Source of the DNA: Dryocola clanedunensis_A
Lineage (GTDB): Bacteria; Pseudomonadota; Gammaproteobacteria; Enterobacterales; Enterobacteriaceae
Strand: one strand, 5' to 3'
Assembly (NCBI GenBank): GCA_038405435.1
Contig: JBBYHZ010000012.1
DNA length: 64,000 bases
A program made the translations under genes and the position numbers. Below are positions 59,746-64,000 of the stretch, piece after piece (position 1 is the stretch's first letter; the number at the start of each line of letters is the position of its first letter). The notes beneath the pieces were generated by a model. It made no database searches and was not told where the DNA came from. It worked only from the letters and a program-made list of their open reading frames with translations.

Positions 59746-61070
59746 GCAAGGCGGGCAATACTGTCAGCCACAACGTCCAGCTCTGGCAGCATGGAACGGC
59801 TTATCTCCCGAAAAGCGTTGCTGATCTCATGGTTCTGGCTTAATTCAAGCCAGAACTGACGAGCAAGCGGCATCATCTCACGCCATACCTCCCCCGGTAC
59901 CTGCGGATCTATCTGCGGTATGACAGACTCTCTTCGCATGTTCCCGACGCTGTTTGGCGCAAAGGCCATTGGCAGCATGTCGTACACCGGTGCCAGGCTG
60001 AGAGGCATATCCGAAAGGAAGAAAGAAAGATTTCCCGCATGCATGTCACTATTGGCAATCAATCGGCCAAACGCCCAGATTTTCTGCGCTAAACGTAGCG
60101 TCGCAGGCTCTACGATTTTTTGCTTTAACAGTTCGGCTATTGCCGCAGGCCAGCGTTTAGGCCCGCTGGCATACTCTGCCTGCACGGCCTCAAGAGAGAC
60201 AATGCCTTTCCGCCCCTGCGCCCCTATGCAGTCAAAGCGAACGACCTCAAGGAAGGTCTGGCGCAGGCCGCTTCTTATAACGGTTGCGTGGGATGAAGCA
60301 ATCCCAGCCTGATTGAGGATAGTTAGCGCGTGAGCCTCCGCATGAAGCAAATCCGCCCAGCGCTGGCTATTTTCGTTTTGCACAGCGGGAGTAAATTTTA
60401 CGATTACCTGGGCCGGGCCAGCTTCGGTTTGCGAATAGCAGGTAAATTTTGGCTGCTCGCCCCCCGCAGACGAGCCAGCAACCTCCCCGGAAAGCGCGTT
60501 AGCCGCCAGTGCGGCGTACAGAGAAAGTTTGTTCGCTTCAGGGATAGCCTGTGGCGAAGGTAGTTCAAACCAGCGGTGATAGCTCTGCTCCCCCACCAGC
60601 CAGCCGCCCAGGTTTTCCGGTACCTGTTGCGATAATGCGAAGAGCACATCTTCTTCCTGCCACAGGCGAATATCTTCCGGCAACCCGGCTCGCTGGGCTA
60701 ATCTGCGTCCCCATGCCCGCCCTAAAAACCCCTGCGGACGCAGGTCAGTTAAATACCAGGGTAATCCGTCGTACCACTGCGCGGCACCGTTATTGAGCCT
60801 CACCAGACAGCTGCCCTGCGGCCAGACTGGATACAGTTCGCCAAATAGCCATGCCTGCCCCGCATCGTCGATTTGCCATAGCGGAAACTGCCTGATTTGG
60901 CGCACCGGCCTGATCAAAGCATAACGAGTTGACCTTGCCTGCCCGACTTTGATGACGTCGCTTTCGGCATTAACGAGGCGTGAAAAGGTTGCCTGACTAA
61001 CGCCCAGCCGCTGACGCAGCCGGGTAGCTGATTGTGGGCCATGAAGTAATAAATCGGTCAGCACGCTCAT
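59742..61070 (-). CDS. yjjJ: HipA-like kinase with N-terminal HTH, YjjJ
   Basis: 442 aa. Unlike HipBA, where the DNA-binding antitoxin is separate, the HTH is fused at the N-terminus (about 12-35, SATRLRQRLGVSQATFSRLV). The kinase domain has the flexible loop AGSSAGGEQPKF (198-209), ATP lysine K225 (VIVKF), catalytic D342 (NSDMHAGN) and metal-binding D364 (VYDMLP), all as in HipA, so it should be active. In E. coli YjjJ is described as a HipA-like toxin; its target is not settled. No HipB-type gene is adjacent. Four 12-bp repeats abut the start codon and no clear ribosome site is seen. Confidence 0.93.
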   Translation of the reverse strand: MSVLTDLLLHGPQSATRLRQRLGVSQATFSRLVNAESDVIKVGQARSTRYALIRPVRQIRQFPLWQIDDAGQAWLFGELYPVWPQGSCLVRLNNGAAQWYDGLPWYLTDLRPQGFLGRAWGRRLAQRAGLPEDIRLWQEEDVLFALSQQVPENLGGWLVGEQSYHRWFELPSPQAIPEANKLSLYAALAANALSGEVAGSSAGGEQPKFTCYSQTEAGPAQVIVKFTPAVQNENSQRWADLLHAEAHALTILNQAGIASSHATVIRSGLRQTFLEVVRFDCIGAQGRKGIVSLEAVQAEYASGPKRWPAAIAELLKQKIVEPATLRLAQKIWAFGRLIANSDMHAGNLSFFLSDMPLSLAPVYDMLPMAFAPNSVGNMRRESVIPQIDPQVPGEVWREMMPLARQFWLELSQNHEISNAFREISRSMLPELDVVADSIARLA

Positions 61071-61118
61071 TGAATAGTTTCTTGAATAGATATCTGAATA
61101 GATACATGAATAGATTTA
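61071..61118. repeat. Four tandem 12-bp repeats next to the yjjJ start
   Basis: TGAATAG(A/T)T-N3 units start at 61071, 61083, 61095 and 61107, exactly 12 bp apart, and touch the yjjJ ATG (61070-61068). A TATAAA -10 element lies just upstream of the array (61120-61115, minus strand), so the repeats fall at the transcription start and 5' end of the mRNA. Likely binding sites for the HTH of YjjJ itself. Confidence 0.8.
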
Positions 61119-61164
61119 TAGCGCTAATAGCATGAAAGATAAAGGCGGAAGGACAAATTTTGAA

Positions 61165-61178
61165 CTATTCGTGAATAG
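61165..61178. promoter_or_regulatory. Inverted repeat of the yjjJ motif
   Basis: CTATTC-GT-GAATAG, the same motif in inverted form, 95 bp upstream of yjjJ; TGAATAGATAC continues to 61182. Candidate further binding site for the same protein. Confidence 0.55.
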
Positions 61179-61190
61179 ATACTGAAAACA

Positions 61191-61216
61191 AAAAAGGCGC
61201 CCAGGGCGCCTTTTTC
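61191..61216 (-). terminator. deoD (deo operon) terminator
   Basis: Stem GGCGCC/GGCGCC around CAG with A/T flanks (61196-61201 with 61205-61210), ahead of a T-run on the minus strand, 15 bp after the deoD stop. Confidence 0.88.
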
Positions 61217-61230
61217 ACTAAGAGAAAAAC

Positions 61231-61950
61231 TTACTCTTTGTCACCCAGCAGCACGGATTCAAGGGCAATCTTGATCATGTCGTTGAAGGTGGTCTGACGC
61301 TCGGCGGCGGTGGTCTGCTCGTGCGTGCGGATATGGTCGGAGACGGTGCAGATGGTCAGCGCTTTTGCGCCGTATTCTGCCGCTACGCCGTAGATACCGG
61401 CCGCTTCCATTTCCACGCCCAGGATGCCGTATTTTTCCATTACGTCAAACATTTGCGGATCTGGCGTGTAGAACAGATCTGCAGAGAAGATGTTGCCCAC
61501 GCGAGCGTCAACGCCCAGCGCTTTCGCCGCATCAACCGCGTTACGCACCATGTCAAAGTCAGCGATAGCCGCAAAGTCATGGTCTTTGAAACGCAGGCGG
61601 TTCACTTTGGAATCCGTACATGCGCCCATGCCGATAACCACGTCACGCAGTTTCACATCGGCACGAACCGCGCCGCAGGAGCCCACGCGGATGATTTTCT
61701 TCACGCCAAAATCGGTGATCAGCTCTTTGGTGTAGATAGAGCAGGACGGGATACCCATACCGTGGCCCATAACGGACACTTTACGGCCTTTATAAGTCCC
61801 GGTGTAGCCCAGCATGCCGCGCACGTTGTTCACTTCGCGCACGTCTTCGAAGAAAGTCTCCGCAATGTGTTTCGCACGCAGCGGATCGCCCGGCATCAGT
61901 ACGACGTCTGCGAAATCACCCATCTCTGCGTTAATGTGTGGCGTTGCCAT
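61231..61950 (-). CDS. deoD: Purine nucleoside phosphorylase DeoD
   Basis: 239-aa hexameric phosphorylase cleaving purine (deoxy)ribonucleosides with phosphate. MATPHINAEMGDFADVVLMPGDPLRAK and GVEMEAAGIYG are characteristic. Last gene of deoCABD. Confidence 0.99.
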   Translation of the reverse strand: MATPHINAEMGDFADVVLMPGDPLRAKHIAETFFEDVREVNNVRGMLGYTGTYKGRKVSVMGHGMGIPSCSIYTKELITDFGVKKIIRVGSCGAVRADVKLRDVVIGMGACTDSKVNRLRFKDHDFAAIADFDMVRNAVDAAKALGVDARVGNIFSADLFYTPDPQMFDVMEKYGILGVEMEAAGIYGVAAEYGAKALTICTVSDHIRTHEQTTAAERQTTFNDMIKIALESVLLGDKE

Positions 61951-61971
61951 TATTCTGTCCTTTTAAATTAT

Positions 61972-62054
61972 TTTTGCCTGACGGCGGCTGTGCGTTATCA
62001 GGCCTGCAAACGGTTTCACGTAGGCCGGATAAGCGTAGCGCCATCCGGCAACGG
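61972..62054. repeat. BIME: two facing REP units between deoD and deoB
   Basis: A first REP (GCCTGACGGCGGCTGTGCGT with TATCAGGC, 61977-62004) and an inverted second REP (GTAGGCCGGATAAGCGTAGC with GCCATCCGGCA, 62020-62050). This is the classic bacterial interspersed mosaic element and fills the intercistronic gap. Confidence 0.85.
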
Positions 62055-62057
62055 GTA

Positions 62058-63281
62058 TCACAGCATGTTTTTGCCGTAGTCCATGTCGGACAGGCCAAAG
62101 TATTTCGCCACGGTCTGACCGATGTCCGCGAAGGTTTCGCGGTGGCCAAGAGAACCGGCTTTTACTTTCGGGCCGTAAACCAGAACCGGGATGTGCTCGC
62201 GGGTATGGTCGGTGCCTTTCCAGGTCGGGTCGCAGCCGTGGTCCGCGGTGAGGATTAAAATATCGTCCTCTTTCAGCAGCTCCATCAGCTCCGGCAGGCG
62301 GCGGTCGAACAGCTCCAGACCACCGGCATAACCGGCGACGTCGCGGCGGTGGCCCCAGGAAGAGTCGAAATCAACGAAGTTAGTGAAGACGATGGTGTCG
62401 TCGCCCGCTTCTTTCATCTCTTTGACGGTGGCGTCGAACAGCGCGTCCAGGCCCGTCGCCTTCACTTTTTTGGTGATGCCAACGTTGGCGTAGATATCCG
62501 CAATTTTACCCACGGAAACCACCTGGCCGTTTTTCTCTTCGACCAGTTTTTTCAGCACGGTCGGCGCCGGTGGCTCAACGGCCAGGTCGTGACGGTTACC
62601 GGTACGCTGGAAGCTGCCCGGCTTGTCGCCGATAAACGGACGAGCGATAACGCGGCCGATGTTGTAGCCGCCTTCGGTCAGCTCTTCACGGGCTATTTCA
62701 CACAGCTCGTAAAGCTTATCCAGGCCGTAGGTCTCTTCGTGGCAGGCAATCTGGAATACGGAGTCGGCGGAGGTATAGAAAATCGGCTTGCCGGTTTTCA
62801 TGTGCTCTTCGCCCAGTTCGTCCAGGATCACGGTGCCGGAAGAGTGGCAATTACCGAGGTAGCCCGGCAGGTTAGCGCGCTTAACCAGCTTGTCGAGCAG
62901 CTCCTGCGGGAAGCTGTTCTGCACGTCGGAGAAGTATCCCCAGTCGAACAGCACGGGCACGCCCGCAATTTCCCAGTGGCCTGACGGGGTATCTTTACCG
63001 GAGGAGAGCTCATGCGCCCAGCCGTAAGCACCGATAACTTCTGCGTTACCGTCCATGCCCGCCGGGATTTTACCGGTAGAGCCTTCAGCGGCTTTAACCA
63101 GGCCCAGACGGGTCAGGTTAGGCAGGTTCAGCGGCCCTTTACGACCGTTGTCCGCTTCGCCTTTGGCACAGGCTTCCGCGATGTGCCCGAATGTATCAGA
63201 ACCGACGTCGCCGAAGCGGTCAGCGTCTTCTGTAGCACCGATGCCGAAGGAGTCCAGCACCATAATAAATGCACGTTTCAT
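62058..63281 (-). CDS. deoB: Phosphopentomutase DeoB
   Basis: 407-aa alkaline phosphatase superfamily enzyme converting (deoxy)ribose 1-phosphate to 5-phosphate. VLDSFGIGATEDADRFGD and TADHGCDPTWKGTDHTREH hold the metal ligands. Between deoA and deoD. Confidence 0.99.
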   Translation of the reverse strand: MKRAFIMVLDSFGIGATEDADRFGDVGSDTFGHIAEACAKGEADNGRKGPLNLPNLTRLGLVKAAEGSTGKIPAGMDGNAEVIGAYGWAHELSSGKDTPSGHWEIAGVPVLFDWGYFSDVQNSFPQELLDKLVKRANLPGYLGNCHSSGTVILDELGEEHMKTGKPIFYTSADSVFQIACHEETYGLDKLYELCEIAREELTEGGYNIGRVIARPFIGDKPGSFQRTGNRHDLAVEPPAPTVLKKLVEEKNGQVVSVGKIADIYANVGITKKVKATGLDALFDATVKEMKEAGDDTIVFTNFVDFDSSWGHRRDVAGYAGGLELFDRRLPELMELLKEDDILILTADHGCDPTWKGTDHTREHIPVLVYGPKVKAGSLGHRETFADIGQTVAKYFGLSDMDYGKNML

Positions 63282-63333
63282 ATTGTTCTCCGTACCTTGT
63301 GCTCTGTAAAAAAGCGATCGGATCAGTATACCG

Positions 63334-64000
63334 CTATTGGGTGATTCGGCGATAGACCGTTGGCGTTTCTGTCGGCTGAGTATCGTTAACTTTGATTGCC
63401 GCCTTCACGGCGCGCGCCGCTTCCTGCCACTGGGCTTCGCTTGCCGCATGGATCACCGCCAGCGGACGTGAGGTATCCACGCTCTCACCCAGGCGAGCCA
63501 TGTCGGTGAAGCCGACGCTGTAATCAATAGTATCGGCTGCCTGACGACGACCGCCGCCCATGGAAACTACCGCCATGCCTAACGCGCGGGTGTCCATTTC
63601 GCTGACGAAACCTGTGCGGTCCGCATAAATGGCTTTGCTGAGCACGGCGGTTGGCAGGTATTTCGCGTAGTTTTCCACGAAGTCCGCCGGGCCTTTCTGT
63701 GCCGCAACCATGCGGCCAAAGATCTCCGCCGCTTTGCCGTTATCCAGCACGGACTGCAGCTTAGCGCGGGCTTCCGCGTCATCTTTGGCAAGCCTGCCGG
63801 AAATCAGCATTTCCACGCACAGCGCCATGGTCACTTCATGCAGACGCGGATTCACATACTCGCCAGTCAGGAACTGCACCGCCTCACGCACTTCAACCGC
63901 GTTACCCGCGCTGGAGGCCAGCACCTGGTTCATATCGGTCAGCAGTGCCGTAGTTTTGACGCCCGCGCCGTTGGCAACGCCAACAATCGCTTCCGCCAGC
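63334..64000 (-). CDS. deoA: Thymidine phosphorylase DeoA (C-terminal part)
   Basis: About 222 C-terminal residues of a roughly 440-aa protein; the reading frame stays open to the window edge (EAIVGVANGAGVKTTALLTD just before the first internal Met). It cleaves thymidine to thymine and deoxyribose 1-phosphate. STDTRAL-like and MGGGRRQAADTIDYSVGFTD blocks match E. coli DeoA. 52 bp before deoB. Confidence 0.97.
   Translation of the reverse strand, partial: LAEAIVGVANGAGVKTTALLTDMNQVLASSAGNAVEVREAVQFLTGEYVNPRLHEVTMALCVEMLISGRLAKDDAEARAKLQSVLDNGKAAEIFGRMVAAQKGPADFVENYAKYLPTAVLSKAIYADRTGFVSEMDTRALGMAVVSMGGGRRQAADTIDYSVGFTDMARLGESVDTSRPLAVIHAASEAQWQEAARAVKAAIKVNDTQPTETPTVYRRITQ

Noticed and set aside
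61071..61182. CRISPR array or plasmid-type replication iterons
   Set aside because: Units are 12 bp with no spacers, and they sit in a promoter next to an HTH protein gene, not beside cas or rep genes.

Overview
The window is a stretch of an Enterobacteriaceae chromosome. Its backbone is the region around the E. coli K-12 replication zero point, read in reverse. From left to right it runs rihC, ispH-fkpB-lspA-ileS-ribF, rpsT, nhaR-nhaA, dnaJ-dnaK, satP, mog, talB, yaaJ, yaaA, yaaX, thrCBA-thrL, yjtD, yjjY, arcA, creDCBA, rob, gpmB, yjjX, trpR, slt, ettA, nadR, radA, serB, smp, lplA, yjjJ, deoD-deoB-deoA (deoA is cut by the right edge). Protein sequences, operon structures, the TTG start of rpsT, the thr attenuator, the heat-shock promoters of dnaK, the CreB tag and the TrpR operator all match the enteric pattern. 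The species cannot be named from this sequence; an Enterobacter/Cedecea/Klebsiella-like member is likely.

Four blocks are additions to this backbone. (1) At the far left are two tandem cupin-type phosphoglucose isomerase homologues, behind a perfect 18-bp palindrome and ending near two direct repeats that look like an insertion-sequence end. (2) Between rihC and ispH lies a ten-gene + strand sugar-acid cluster of about 9.6 kb: GntR regulator, KDGal kinase, KDPGal aldolase, SMP-30 lactonase, a GalP-like sugar porter, an ACS-family anion porter, an IlvD/Edd-family dehydratase, a DapA-family aldolase and a short-chain dehydrogenase. Together they could oxidise a free aldose to its lactone and aldonate, dehydrate it, and cleave it by a De Ley-Doudoroff type route. 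(3) Between dnaJ and nhaA is an AT-rich chitinase island. A GH18 chitinase without a signal peptide sits next to a membrane-anchored winged-helix regulator, a GH108 muramidase, a small holin-like membrane protein and a LysR regulator. This has the parts of a holin/endolysin (type 10) protein-export system, and it is the most interesting locus here. (4) An MHS-type transporter sits between satP and mog.

Other structure worth attention: an array of four 12-bp repeats abuts the start codon of yjjJ, a single-gene HipA-like kinase with its own N-terminal HTH. REP-like palindromes sit between genes, and one supplies the stop codon of ispH. Several convergent gene pairs overlap at their 3' ends (rob/gpmB, yjjX/trpR, lplA/yjjJ). 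No tRNA, rRNA or CRISPR array was seen.
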